From Maylandia zebra (lineage: Eukaryota; Chordata; Actinopteri; Cichliformes; Cichlidae): 64,000 nucleotides of DNA. Each line of letters begins with the position of its first letter. The first letter of the stretch is position 1. Of the stretch, positions 25,842 through 38,500 are shown one piece after another. The notes below the pieces were generated by a model, which worked only from the letters and a program-made list of their open reading frames with translations, made no database searches and was not told where the DNA came from. The DNA lies in NCBI RefSeq assembly GCF_041146795.1, contig NC_135176.1:25045286-25109285 (forward strand), given 5' to 3'. A program made the translations under genes and the position numbers.

Positions 25842-27098
25842 AGCTCAGTATCTGGCTCAGTATTTATAAGTATGACTAATACACTGTATATGCATACTAT
25901 CATGCGTGCTTAAACCTGCTTTCTCTGCCTGGCACTGAATAAAACTAATCAGACAGCTTCTTGACCTTTGATGACAATAACCACTCCTGTGTCTCCTGCA
26001 GAGCAGCAGAGCAGCAGTAAATGCAATAAAAAGCAGCTAAATTAGCAAGAAAGCATCCTGCTTCATTGACCATTACGCCTAAAAATCTAATCAGTGACTC
26101 ATTGTGACTCCTCATAATAAGTTCTGTTTGTAGTGGAATGTTTTTCCAGACCCCTACAGACTGCATACCAGATGCTTTCCCGTGCAGTTTGTTCCACACT
26201 TGTTCATATTAAGGAGCTTTAACATCAGTGTTAGCTCAGAGTGCTGCTGCTCTTGCTTCACTGCACTGACTTAGTATCAGATTTGGGATTGAATTTAACT
26301 TCATGCTTTCTCAGGCCCCACAAAGAGTCTCAGGCTTTCAGCCTATGACCTGCTAGAAGCTAACTTTGGGATAACCGGGCTTTAGTTGTGCTGGAACCTC
26401 TGTTAATGGATCTGTTTGACTCATCAGCATTTCTTTTATTAAATGCTTCATTAATGCTTAAATATTAAAGTCAGCATATGGAGTATTTGAGCCAGCCAGT
26501 GGAGTGTCATATCGGTCGAGTGGGCTCAGCTATCTGGACCAGCTGATAGCACTGCTGCTCAAACTCCTTCCTAAAAGAAACTTTAGGCTGTTTATTTGAA
26601 TGCAATCCTCATAAATGCATGTGGCTAATTGGATTTGCCACTTGAAGGCCTCAGAAAAAAACACTTACAATGTGATTTAAAACAACAACAACTTTACATT
26701 GGGCTACTCTCCTTGAATTTAAAAACAAACAAACAAACAAACCATTAGGTAAAAGCAGAAAAAAGCTGAAAATCAGGTGTTTTTGACATTCTCTTTCACT
26801 TTTCTGACAGTAGATCAGAGACACTGGCCACAAAGTTGCACAGCTCCATACCTCCATCTGCTGGCCACATGCAGCTCCACTAATGGCTGTGGGGATTAAG
26901 AGATTTATGACCGTCAGGTCAAAATAGATTTCAAACATTTCCAAAGTATTTCATTGGTCAAACTGAAGAGTGACTTATCGTGACGGATTTAGCCCAAAAC
27001 ATTTAACTTATTTGTGTTGCCTGTATCAAAGACATCGTACTAAGTTAGACTGTTTCCACTTCAGTAAACAAACAAATCAAATAAATGAGGGCAAATGA

Positions 27099-28393
27099 TA
27101 GTGATGGGACGTTCTGTATCGAGGCTTCGGAGCGTGTGTCGAGTAATTGAGGGGGCGTTTCCGCGAAGCGCGTATCGAGGCTTGCTTCATTTATGGGAGG
27201 AGCTGAAAATGATGACGTCCGAAGCCTCGCTGCCCGGCTGTACCACGTGACTGGTTCATGAAGTGGTTCGAACTTTGCCACGAGCTATGACAGATATAAA
27301 CCCCTCAGACTTCAATCAAAATGTGGGTGTTTGATGGAGAGTTGTTAGTGAGAGTTTGGAGACCGTTTGGAGGTTTATGAGAGTGAGGAGAGAAAGTCAG
27401 GAGAGAATGGAGCCAGCTAAGAAGAGGAGGATGTCCTCCCCTGTGTGGGAACATTTTGATCTTATTCCTCCCAACAAGGTATGTAAATTTCTACAGAAGA
27501 TGTATTTTCATGATACTGATGGTGCAATACAATTTATGTTGAGCTGTCTTGACTTTTGTACAAGGTGAAGTGTTTGCTATGTGCCAGGGAGCTGGGATAT
27601 AACAACAACACCTCATCCATGCTTAGGCACTACAGAGCTTTGCATGAGAATAAGGGGAACACCGATTGTGGAGCAAGACCAGGTGAGCCATCAAATGCAA
27701 TGATAATATAGCATGCAGTAATGTTACTAAATGATATAACAATATTATACAACTGTTATAAGTTACGTGTGTGATATTTATATCTGTGCTTTATGTTTAT
27801 TGTCTTTCCTCAGGAGAACAATCTCAAATAGATGAAGACCTGGTTAGCATGGTGATTGAGGACTCCCAGCCATTTAGCATTGTGGAGGACAAAGGATTCA
27901 AAAGATTTGTTAAATCATTAAATCCTAGCTATGTTCTCCCCACTAAAAAGGTCATAAAAGCAGTGAAAATTTAGTTTTTACTGAATAAAATGTGAACAGG
28001 CAGGACTGAGGCTCAAAGCCTCAGTGTGTAGCTGTCCATACCTCAACGTTACAAAAGCACAACCACTGTCCACACCCCAACCACACCTCACCTCACAGTA
28101 AATGATCATTTCCATTTCAAGCATTTCCAAATAATCATTTCCCATACTGCCAGTATAAATATACACAGTATACTGCCATCACTACAATATACATGTTTTA
28201 CACACTCCTTTTGTTGTTGACATTTACAGGCTGTGTGCAAAATGCCACACTCTTCAAATTCATGCCAGCTATTATTTTTACGTCCAGTAGGTGTCCTGCT
28301 AGAGCAAATGAAGCTTCATGAAGCTTCGCGTTGGGGTGAACCAATTGGATGAAAAGCTTCAGTGCTTCATGGGGCTTCATCTGCCCATCACTA
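27099..28393 (+). mobile_element. hAT element with BED-finger exons, 8-bp TSD
   Basis: The ends are TAGTGATGGG and CCCATCACTA, flanked by the perfect 8-bp duplication GCAAATGA at 27,091-27,098 and 28,394-28,401. Both subterminal regions carry repeated GAAGC/GCTTC motifs. Internally it keeps the 5' exons of a hAT transposase gene but not the catalytic region, so it is an internal-deletion derivative. The element at 56,438-61,561 is of the same family and orientation. Confidence 0.85.
27407..27974 (+). pseudogene. Truncated hAT transposase gene (BED zinc finger)
   Basis: Exon 1 (27,407-27,477) starts MEPAKKRRMSSPVWEHFDLI, the beginning of a BED zinc finger. After a small intron (27,478-27,566, GT..AG), exon 2 (27,567-27,682) continues with the finger's VKCLLC Cys pair and LRHYRALH histidines. 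Exon 3 begins at about 27,814 with a segment ending in a stop at 27,974 and containing IEDSQPFSIVEDKGFKRFV, the conserved ZBED/hAT block just after the finger. The RNase-H-like catalytic core and the hAT dimerisation domain are absent. If expressed it would give a short DNA-binding protein able to bind its own family's ends. Intron phases were judged by eye. Confidence 0.65.
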
Positions 28394-28402
28394 GCAAATG
28401 AT

Positions 28403-28434
28403 GTTTGTTTGTTTGTTTGTTTGTTTGTTTGTTT
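28403..28434 (+). repeat. (TTTG)n microsatellite
   Basis: A tetranucleotide run directly beside the hAT target duplication. It is followed by TTCTTCTTC and a GTTTAACGG motif also seen in the hAT at 5.5 kb, so a second small repeat probably ends here. Confidence 0.85.
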
Positions 28435-28657
28435 TCTTCTTCTTTGTGTTTAACGGCGGTTGGCAACCAACGTAAAGGAGCATTATCGCCTCCTACTGTT
28501 CCGGAGTATGGGTCAGACACAAATGATGTTTTATTGAGTTGGGCCAAGTTTCAGTCAGCAGAGCCACACCTCCTACAGGTGCACTCACTCACTCTGATTG
28601 CCTCTCCCTGTATTCGAACCAGCTGGAAATTGTATGGCTTCCTGATGACCAGCAACA

Positions 28658-28665
28658 TATAAAAA
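28658..28665 (+). promoter_or_regulatory. TATA box of the first hpgd-like gene
   Basis: TATAAAAA lies 86 bp before the ATG. The other two copies have TATA-like boxes at almost the same distance (76 and 77 bp), which supports a conserved core promoter. Confidence 0.6.
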
Positions 28666-28743
28666 CACATAACTTCTCTCTGCTTAACATTTTCTCATTT
28701 CCTTGCAAATCTACTCTAGGTCTTTTCTTGTGAAACAGCTGAA

Positions 28744-31700
28744 ATGGCTCTCAATGGTAAAACTGCAGTAGTGACCGGAGCTGCGATGGGAATAGGAAGA
28801 TCAATAGCTGAACTTCTTCTGCAAAATGGTGCCAAGGTAGTGTTTGAGATCAGATATTCTTGTGCTTCACATTTTGAAGTGCTGAGGTTGAATACTTTTT
28901 TTTTCCTGCAATAAATGAGTAAATTTGTGGTGATGAATATGAGCATGTAACTGCGAGAGTAGATAAGTTTGTTAGTTTTACTAGTCATAGGTGAGTAAAA
29001 TCAAATACTCTAAGTAGACTACTGCATGGCCTATTTAGAGTTAGAAAGCGGATACAGGTTAAGTCAGCATGAATGAGTTTGATTTGAACTGCATCCTTTT
29101 ATTAAGCTGCCTTCAGTTTGTCCCCCCTGGTCTGAAGTTGGTTGCCCACCAAATTACTGTATTTGTGGTGTTGGAAGGTGGATGTTGGAGGGGAAACTTG
29201 CTATCCATTTAATAGCATTTATTATAGCTCTTTCACTAAAAATGGTAACACTTATGCTTTTTAAACTCTAAGCAATGAAATGTAACTTATTTTTTGGGTT
29301 GTATTTGCAAGAATGGAATGCAAGGAAGACTCTGATGAAATTTTCATCCTCACTGAGGAGGGATGGAAAAGGAACAGGTTCCTGACCTCTTTTAGTGTCT
29401 GTGGCTAAAACCCTTCATGGGGGTAAATCATAACATTTCACTGCAGGATGTGACCAAAAACAAAATGCTTAATGTGTTGTCCTGCACATATAGGTGGCCA
29501 TCCTGGACATGAATGAAACTGCAGGACAGAGTTTAGTTGAAACCCTGAACAAAGAGCACGGACCAGACCGAGCCCTGTTCCTGCTGTGCAACGTAGAGTC
29601 AGAAGAGGAGATCAAAGGTAACATGCATACACAACAAAATGTAAATGGTGGCGGCAAAGGCGTGTGTGTTCTGCTTTCCTTCAAATACTTGTAGATTTAG
29701 TTTGTTCCAGTCAGTGAATTTTTCTCGAACTCACCAGCTTGAGTCAAAGTATGAGCAGTTATCAGCAGCTGGAGCTCCAGACCATGAGAAATTACTTGCT
29801 CTTCATGTGGGAGTCAATGAGCCATCAGAACTTTACCAGAGCACAGGGGTTTTGCTAATGTAGATGCTGCTAATAAAGCTGATCAGATTCTGGAGGTAGT
29901 TGTAGTTGGCATGCTTCTGTAGTCCGCTTAAAGTTGCTTCATGAATTGGGAATGCTGCAACAGTTCTTGTAGTTCCCAATAAACAGCTAGAGATGAATTT
30001 GTCTTTTTATTGTTGGCTTGAATTTTGTCACTTGGTTTTGAAAGGACTGTTATTCCTGTGGTGTCTCAAGCTGCCTTTCAGAAAACTGTAGAAACCTTTG
30101 GTGGAATTGACATCCTGGTCAACAATGCTGGCATCTTCAATGAGATAACGTGGGAGAAGACTATTGGCATCAACCTTGTAAGAAACACTCACATTGAGCT
30201 ACTCAAAATCAGATATGCAAGAGATTGCAAGTGTCATGGATGCCTTTTGTTGTAGGGTGGCTGTATTAGGGGGTCTTACCTGGTTATCGAGCACATGAAC
30301 AAGCTGACTGGGGGTCGTGGAGGGGTCATCATCAATGTGGCATCCATGGCAGGTAAACTTATGTATTTGCGTCTAAACAGACCATTTCATGCATGGTGGT
30401 CACTTCATTTGAAATGATGAACAGCCTGAACTATCAGGACTACTTTGACTGCTAAAGGAAAACTTGAGTTGAACTTGAACTGCAACCCATCCAACAGGTA
30501 TTGGCCTTCTGTCTTGCTGCCCTGTGTATACAGCCACCAAGCATGCAGTGGTTGGGTTTACTCGAGCATTTGCGGTAAGGAAACTGACACAATTTCAGGA
30601 AAAATCAGTTTCAATTTGTTTGTACTGTCTGGAGAGTCAATGTAAGCTGCATGTTGGGCTTAGTGGCTACTAGGGCAACTGTGCTACTGCTATAACTTGC
30701 ATGTTCAACTGCTCATTAACACATTGTCTAATCAGCCAGTAAAAGTCAATTGGGTCAATATGACTTGAGGCTCAAAGAGACATCAAAAGAAATATGATTG
30801 AAGTGATTTTAAACAAGGCATGGTGGGTCTGAGTACTTCAGAAACTGATCTACTAGGATTTTTCCAGCACACTTTAGGGTTTACATAAAATGGTCTGGAA
30901 AGAAATCAGCGAGCATCAGTTGTGAGCGTAATGCTAGGTCAGAATGACCAGACTAACACGATGGCAACAGTAATTCCACCAAGCACTTATTGCAACAAAG
31001 GTATGCACAAGGGAATGGACTGCACCATACACTGAAGCGCATGGTATTGAAGAACTGAAAACTGAAACTAGAAATTGCATGGATCATCCTGCTTTGTAAC
31101 GTCAGTTCATCCTGCAGGTGGAATAACAGGGTGGAGGATATCCTGACACACATGATTACTGTTGCTATTCATGTCATGCCTCTGACCAGTGTGGCAATCA
31201 TCTGATGGTTGCTGCTAGCAGGAGAACATGCAGGTCACAAAGCTCAGTTTCTCTTCGGTGTTCGAGTGGACTCGATCACCATCTTTCTCCTGTGACCATT
31301 TTTCAGCCCCTTATTGAATCGAGAGCTACACAAAATGTAAAACTTTCTTACTAGGCTGCCTCAGTTGCATCAGGCTATGGTATACGGATGAATGCCCTCT
31401 GCCCAGGATTCGTTAAAACGGACCTCTTCTCCTCTATCAAGTCCAAACTGGGACAATTCTCCAACTTGGCAGGTGCCAACCAGGAACTGATAGAAAAACT
31501 TGGCGTGTTAACGTGAGTCTAAAATTGTACAAAGCCTTAAAATGTCTGTGCACATGGCATTATGTTTTTAAAAGTATTTTGCAGTGGAAATGAATATTCA
31601 TGGTAACTGTATCTCTTGATGCAGGCTTGCAGAAGTCGTCGAGGGCTTCCTTGAGCTCGTGACAGATGAGACCAAAAATGGAGAAGCTCTCCTAGTTCTC

Positions 31701-31748
31701 CCAAAAGAGAAGAAATATGCAACTTTTTCAGCATCACCCACTGATTAA
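28744..31748 (+). CDS. hpgd: 15-hydroxyprostaglandin dehydrogenase-like, copy 1 (7 exons)
   Basis: Exons are 28744-28836, 29494-29617, 30071-30177, 30256-30352, 30498-30574, 31355-31512 and 31625-31748, all GT..AG with matching phases; the spliced protein has 259 aa (human HPGD: 266). It is a classical SDR, expected in the cytosol, that oxidises the 15-hydroxyl of prostaglandins with NAD. The nucleotide motif TGAAMGIG and Asp36 (NAD preference) are present, as are NNAG, Asn107, Ser138 and the YTATK site (Tyr151, Lys155), all at the human numbers. Position 148, Gln in human, is Cys here. An ATTAAA signal lies at 31,825-31,830. The symbol names the family; orthology to hpgd rather than to a fish-specific paralog is unproven. 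Confidence 0.9.
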
Positions 31749-33035
31749 CTCATGACAATATTTCAAGTCTTTCAGGCAAGAGTTTCAACTTCTGTACAAT
31801 GTATGAAATGTACTGCAATAACAGATTAAAATATAAAATCTGTGTGGGTGTTTGATCTGCAACATCCTGCCACTGGCAAATTTCGGTCTTGTTATTGCAC
31901 AAGACTGACACTTAAACCATTTGACTGTAGGAGCTGCTGAACTTGTGTCACAACACACCGCAAAGATGTAGTGTCACCTGTATCTAGCTCCCCCTAGTGT
32001 AACTTTTTTCTTCCCCTATTTAAACAAACGCACGCCTGACAGGGACGTAGTCAGTCACTGTACCGGCGTAGAATAAACTAATATATCTGAACAGAAATCA
32101 ACTTCCTCTGCCAATACCCGAAATGACAAACCACAAGGGAAAATGCATTGTCACTGCAAAATATCACACCATATGTTTGAAGGCACTGCAGTCAGATCTC
32201 ACATAGATACACATGGGTCTCTGTATTAAGAATTAGTTATCACCCACAGTCAGCTGTGAAAGGGAAGTCACCAAAACAAAGATGTGTTTTTAAAAAAAGG
32301 GGAAGCTAGTCTGCACTCACAAGAAGTATGTCTAGACAATGGTTTTATCTAAAAGGTTACACGGCAAGGTGGACTAATGTGATTAAAGGCTACGAATGAA
32401 ATGAGAAAGGACTGAAAGAAGCAGTCACAAAATCAGAGTATTTGATCAAAAACCAGCACAATGTGGAGCCCCCGAGCCTTCATACAATTGGTATTAAATG
32501 CGCAAGAGCCTAAAACAAAGATGTACTTAAACACTTGCTATTACTAATAGTACAAAAGTTTCAAAGGAAGAGTATACATTAATCATTCATGTCACATTGT
32601 TGCTCGGCAGATTTATCCATAAGAACACTTCATATTTGTAGATTTATGTTTAAAAATCAGTGAGTTACTAAGTAATTAAAGCTTTTTGATGGTATTGAGA
32701 ACTTTGTCTTTCAGCTGCTTCCTTAAGGGGTCGGCTTAAGAAGTACTCTGTACCACTAATACTACAGCTTTAATTACTTAGTATATCGCTGATTTTAAAA
32801 TGGTGTGTCACGATTTGAGACAAATTATCAATTTAGAAATTCAGAACACATATTTTTATTTTCTAGTTAATGCAACAAAACAGGTTTCAGGTTTTCATGT
32901 ACTTTGAAACTGCAGTTTCTTGTAAATGTGCCTGTCTCGGAATCAACTTTCTTTTGTTTAAATGTGTTACAGGCTTAAAATCAAACAGATGTGGCACTTA
33001 CCAGAAAACATTTATCACAATGCATGTTTGAGGTA

Positions 33036-33067
<32 letters not shown>

Positions 33068-33990
33068 TTCCAAAAAGTTTATTTAACACAATTATATGGG
33101 CTACATATTAACTTAAAGGATATATATTTAAAAAAAAAAAATCGATACTATCAGGTTAGTACCAATCAGACACCAGCGTTGGCATCGATACTATTGATAT
33201 TTGGATCAATCTGCTCATGTTTACTCCTTGTTTGTAAGTGGTTACTGCAGTGGATGGATGTGCAACACTCAAAATATACTTACATTTAATTGTCTCCTGG
33301 GAGTGCAATGACACAAGGCACAGTATTCTGGTAACATGACTAATCACTGGCCCTATCCATGTGTATTATCCAGTTATATTGGGGGTGGTAAAATTAACAG
33401 TACTCCTCTCCAGGGACTGTGATGCTGGAGCAGTCATTTCAGGGAAATTGGTGTCACCCATGACCCCCCTCTAAGCACACCCCTATGATGGAGTTTTAGG
33501 CCTACATTAAAATAAATACATTAATTAATAAAAAAAAATACAATTATTAATCATTTTGAGAATAAAGTTGAAAATCTATTTTGAGAAAATCGACTGATTA
33601 GTTTTTTGTTTCAAGACAAACTGCTATGGTAGGTATATCCTCCGACTTAGTGAACTTGTACTTCAGAATCGGTTTTAGTAACAAGTAAATGGTTTCTCTC
33701 TTAGCACCTTTTTTTTTTCTCTCTCTCTTTTAGCACATTAACACAGTGTGGTGAGCCGTATAAGGACATTGAAAAGATGGTGCGGAAAGCTGCATCTGGT
33801 CAAACGGAAAAAAACACAAACTCCAAAGCGTGGATTTGTACAAAATGAAATGGCGCGTAGTGAACAGAGCCGAGGTTATCGGGGATGTATCACAGGACAG
33901 CTGATCAGTTTGTTTAATTCAGTCATCTATACGAGGCGTTTTGTAGAGGATACAGCCGCTTAGAATTACGACTTTATTCTTGAAATTTTG
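31749..33990. other. Intergenic stretch between hpgd copy 1 and the next hAT
   Basis: No gene is recognised. The segment 31,966-32,125 has a TATTTAAA-like box, an AATAAA and a short T-G start, a weak solo-LTR-like arrangement. An (AT)n lies at 33,034-33,058. The part 33,266-33,490 is repeated at 35,123-35,291. The 71-aa frame at 33,748 has no domain. Confidence 0.4.
33266..33490 (+). repeat. Left copy of a local direct repeat
   Basis: The segments TGTCTCCTG(G/A)GAGTG, TCTGGTAACATGACTAATCACTGG and ATTGGGGGT recur in the same order at 35,123-35,291. The two copies flank the hAT element at 34,005-35,046. They are diverged, so this is either a dispersed repeat present twice or an old local duplication. 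Confidence 0.65.
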
Positions 33991-34004
33991 ACTTTAGTCT
34001 CAAA

Positions 34005-35046
34005 CAGAGATGGGCAGTAATGCGTTACTTGTAATCCGATTACTTTATCAAGTAACGAGTAAAGTAAGGGATTACTATTGCAAAGGGTAATTAGATTACT
34101 GTTGCTTTCCCATAAGCACGCTGCGTTACTACGTTACTAAAACGGTGATTTTTTTTTTTTTTTTTTTGGCCAGAGAGTCTCATAACAATGACGTAAACGA
34201 GTACGACTTTCGTGGCAACAGCTGTGTGCAGATCAACAATGGATACTAGTGCGAGAGAGAGTATGAGCGTGTAGCGTTTAAAGCGTGGAAGTACTGACCT
34301 TACTTTGAGTTTGATTCCATAAAAAGTGACAAAAACATTAGCGTCTGCTGCTCACTGCGTGGGAAGAAAACTTCTTTTTACAGCAAAAAACCCCCCTAAA
34401 CTTCCGAGCAAGCACCAAATATGCTACCACTGGAATGTGAAACTGCCATATCCTTACACTGACCGCTGCGACATACCTGCACCAGGGCAAACCGCCGCCT
34501 GCCCCACTCCTGCTATACAGGTGAAAATAGAGCAACAGGACCGCTTTGATTTTATTTATTTTCTGCTGTGTTTTACGTGCATCTATTTGAAAGAGTGAGT
34601 GTAAACACAAAAAAATATTTTATTTTATATGCTGCAATATGCAGAAAATAGGTTTAAATGTTAAACAAATTTCTTCCAGTCAGAGAATGTTGCATATAAT
34701 TTAATCTTTGCTTGATGCATAAAGTTAAAAGATTAAAACTAATAAAACAAGTTTTAAAAAGAGACTTTTTCATTTGATTACATTTTATATGATGGATTAT
34801 GCAGAAAAAGTCGAATTGGGTTGAAAGTTCTATTGCTTTATTACCTATTTAGGGTGTAATTTATGTTTTAAAAGGTAATCAGTAACTAATTACTTTCAAA
34901 TAAGTAAAGTAACAGAATTACTTTTTTCAGGAAGTAATCAATAACCAATTACTGATTACTTCCTGAAAAAGTAATCCTGTTTACTGATTACTTATTTTTG
35001 AAAGTAATTAGTTACTGATTACCTTCAAGTAACTTGACCAACATTG
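34005..35046 (+). mobile_element. Non-autonomous hAT element with 8-bp TSD (family A, copy 1)
   Basis: It begins CAGAGATGGGCAGTAATGCG and ends CTTGACCAACATTG, with the perfect 8-bp duplication GTCTCAAA at 33,997-34,004 and 35,047-35,054. A plus-strand remnant of a BED-type hAT protein lies at about 34,280-34,520 (FKAWKY-like then a PPKLPSKH segment) but is disrupted. Copy 2 of the same family is at 52,179-54,659. Near its right end this copy has an extra inverted arm making a near-perfect hairpin (34,872-35,025). Confidence 0.85.
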
Positions 35047-35122
35047 GTCTCAAAATGGTCAGTAATATTTGTTTTTCTTAATGTGGCCCTAATACCCCTT
35101 CAAGCATTATGAAGCCATACAG

Positions 35123-35291
35123 TACTTAAAATATACTTCCATTAAATTGTCTCCTGAGAGTGTAATGACACCACGCACAGTGGTCTGGTAACATGACTAA
35201 TCACTGGTTTTATCCAGTGGCATTGGGGGTTGTAAAATAACTGTACTCTCCAGTAAAACCCCGACCCCCCCTCTCGTTACGCCCCTGCTGC
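35123..35291 (+). repeat. Right copy of the local direct repeat
   Basis: This is the counterpart of 33,266-33,490, with the same order of conserved blocks ending in a GACCCCCC run. It lies just left of the ISL2EU element. The 35,292-35,468 interval shows nothing else I can name. Confidence 0.65.
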
Positions 35292-35579
35292 ACGCACCAT
35301 CGAAAAATGACCGCGAGAAGAGTTTTTGCACAGTTGGGATGAATAGGCTGGTCGTTAACTGTGCAGTTACCAGTTACTCACTCTGACCGCCTCCAGTCTC
35401 TCACTCGACCTCCGCACGGTTGCCACACGTTTGAAGCCCCGCGCGTCTTCCTGGTGGGCGGCGACAGATGGGCTAGGTTTCATTTGACGTAGACGTGACG
35501 TCGACGTAAAGCGCGAAATTTGACTGGCGGTCGGAAGTGAAAAAGATAAGCGCAAAATCACAGACAGACAGTACGCAAA

Positions 35580-38500
35580 ATGCCTATGTCCTGTTGTGTT
35601 TACGGATGCTCCAGTAGGTCGACCAGAGAAACTGATAAACGGTATTTTAGGGTACCAAAAATAGCCCAACGAAGAGGAGAAAAATGGAAAATTCTAACCG
35701 AAAAACGTAGGAAAAAATGGATTTTAAATTTACGTTTACAGTCGGGAGGAGCAGAGTCTGCCAATGCCCGTGTCTGCAGCGACCACTTCGTCAGAGGTAA
35801 TGTTATGTTTGCAAACGAACTTATTAGCATTAGGTTGTCCTTAAATTCTCGTTTACTTAGTGCTTTTAAGTTAGTAGTCTAATATTGACTTGATTGGGAC
35901 TATAGGCTGCCCAAGTGCTTTGGATGACGAAGAGTCGGAGGACTGGGCTCCGACGGTCAATCTCGGCTACGAACGAAAACCCAGATCAGAATCAGTTCTC
36001 AAACGAGAGAAAAGAATGAAGCTTAAGGCAGAACAGCATCGATGTGCAGAGGCGATTTTGGATATGCAACAGACGGCTGAGAGCCCGGATTTGAGCCTAG
36101 TGACAGTGGAGAACCCCGAACTGCAGCTTCCAGCTGAGAATCCACAACCAGAAGACTTCAGTGTGAATGAGACATTCACTTATCCAGGTAAGATATTGTG
36201 CTGAGATGTAAAACAAACAAGAATCATGTCAAAGAGAAAAAGATGCCATTATCTGTAATGATTATGGTCCAAGTTACATATTACATGTTTGTGATTTTTT
36301 AATCACAGAGTAAATCCATACCATTTTATTCAGAAAAAAAGAAAAAGTGGCACTTATTACCGTCAGGCACACACCACAGGTTTTTGTACACTGCTATGGT
36401 TCTTATATTGCCAGATTCCAGACAGTCTCCTTTCACAGATAAGTAAAGATATCCGTAATGTAAGGTTTCTGTGGTGAGAAATAGGGCTGGGCCATATTAT
36501 ACCGTTCACGGTAATACCGGTATAATGTTAGGCAACGATAGGAAAATGAAATATCGCGATAGAATGGGAGTAAAACGCGCATGCGCAGTGCCTTTGTTTT
36601 CATACGCACATGGCCGATTGTTGAGTGAAACAGATGAACCAGAATTGGTTTGTAAAAATGGTGCAACTGGTTTGGTGTTTGTCCGTCAGATACACGACAA
36701 AGCACATTTTTTTGCAGAACATGCAAGCGGCCGTCGTTATTGTCGTATTTGTCGGACTAAGATGCTCTTAAATCTGGGAGTAATCTGGGTCCTAAACTCC
36801 GTATACTTCAGGTCAAACAACACTGCAGCATCACTTAGAGTTAAAAACTGTCTAAATTCTTTCATCTTTAATAAAACGATCAGCATTGCTGCTTTACCAG
36901 GTGTAACTATAAAGTTTAACTTCCAGGCATCCATGAAAACAAAAGTTATTACATTTAACGGAGTTAGAAGTTAGCAGGAAGCTAGCGGAAGTTAGCTCGC
37001 TAGTTTCGCTAGTTACCTAAGCATGATATTGCATGTTCTGACTGAGAGATTTCTGAAAAAAATCAAACGTACAGCTCTGCTATCACTTCCAACATAAATG
37101 AAGACAGGAAACTAAACAGCAGTGACGTTTGTAGGGTTACTGAAGTTGGGCTAGCTGGTATATAATGATGTGCTACGTGATCGCTAGCGACACAGCTATG
37201 TTAGCATAACATAAACAGTGAAGCTGGAGGACGAACACTAACACTTTTCCACTTATAAAAGTTAACGTGAAGGTTCTTCATGGTTAGAGACAAATGCAAT
37301 CGCATGGCAGGATGCTGTAAACGGACCAAACTTCAGTCAGGAGAACAACTGAGATAATCCATCCACAATACGAGGTTAGTCATTAATATACTGCAACAAC
37401 ATGGGAATAGAGCAGCTGCCAGAGAATTCAACATTAATGAATCAATGGTACAGAAGTGGAGGAAGCAAGAAGAATGAGTTTAATAAAGTTTGATTTATCT
37501 GACTGCTTTGTTTCGCTTAATGTGCCTTATAATCCCGTGCACCTTATGGTCCGAAAAATGCATACTGCACCTCTTTTTAACTTCAGTGGATATTATACAT
37601 GGTTATGCTCAGGATATGTCAGCCCATTTCTACTGGAAATGCCTTTTGGTTAAACTTTCAGCAAGGAATTTGCATTTGCACTGTTACATTTTTATAAAGC
37701 TTTAATGTACATAAAAACCAGCTTCTTGTTTAAGTGAAAATAAATGGAAGGTTGTCTTTTTGCGCTAGTAATGTTGTGGAGTTGTATTTTGTCTCGCATC
37801 AATTATATCGTCGGTTATATCGTTATCGCAAATTTTCAAATATATATCGTGATAAATATTTTTGGCCATATCGCCCTGCTCTAGTGAGAAACATATAAAT
37901 ATATTTTTTGTTTAGACGCAACATGTTTTTTTGTTGATTAAAAAAAATAATTACATTAAATTAACATAGTGAATTAAACACATTACACCAGATTCTAATA
38001 GCCCACTAAAAAACTCCTACAGTGAAAATGAGTAAAAATTGAGGTTGCCTCTATTATGCTGATTATGCTCCCCCACTGTTATATTGCAGGCTGTGCGGAT
38101 GCTGGATGCCAGACAGAGCTGACGATGGATGACATCGAGAAGATGGAGGATGTTTTGAGACAGAACACAGCAGAGCTGGTTGATCTTCGGAGCAAGGCTC
38201 TGGACACACAGTTCAGCCAGGAGGCTTTTGAAAAAAATGAAGACAAGACAAAGTTCTACACAGGGCTCCCCAACTTCTTAGTTTTAATTCAGATTTTTGA
38301 ACTGTGCGAGCCCTATATCACCTCGGGACCTATGTCTTTGTTGTCCAAATTTGAACAATTCATACTAGTTTTGCTGAGGCTGAGACTAAATCTGCCCCTG
38401 AAAGATTTAGCTTTCAGGTTCAATATTTCTCTGTCCACTGCTTCTAGAGTTTGGCATAAAGTAATTGACATACTTCATAAAAGGTTAGAGTTCCTAATTG

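Larger units (their letters stand above)
13641..27098. other. Intergenic region, no host gene recognised
   Basis: Between larp1 and the hpgd cluster I see only repeats, listed separately (LINE ends at 15.6 and 18.2 kb, Tc1 relics at 20.1 and 24.3 kb, a SINE at 21.7 kb, a CA repeat at 25.8 kb). A segment at about 17,795-18,010 (AAAGGTACAGTGTGCAAAAA) resembles a common but unclassified fish repeat. Open frames here are short and without domains. Distant exons of genes extending from outside could be missed. Confidence 0.5.

Noticed and set aside
29645-29863. 72-aa frame in hpgd copy 1 intron 2
   Set aside because: Lies between well-defined exons 2 and 3, with no homology or splice support.
36471-36974. 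167-aa plus-strand frame in the ISL2EU intron
   Set aside because: It starts outside and runs into the 36,482-37,883 hAT element, and has no transposase motif; not supported as a gene.
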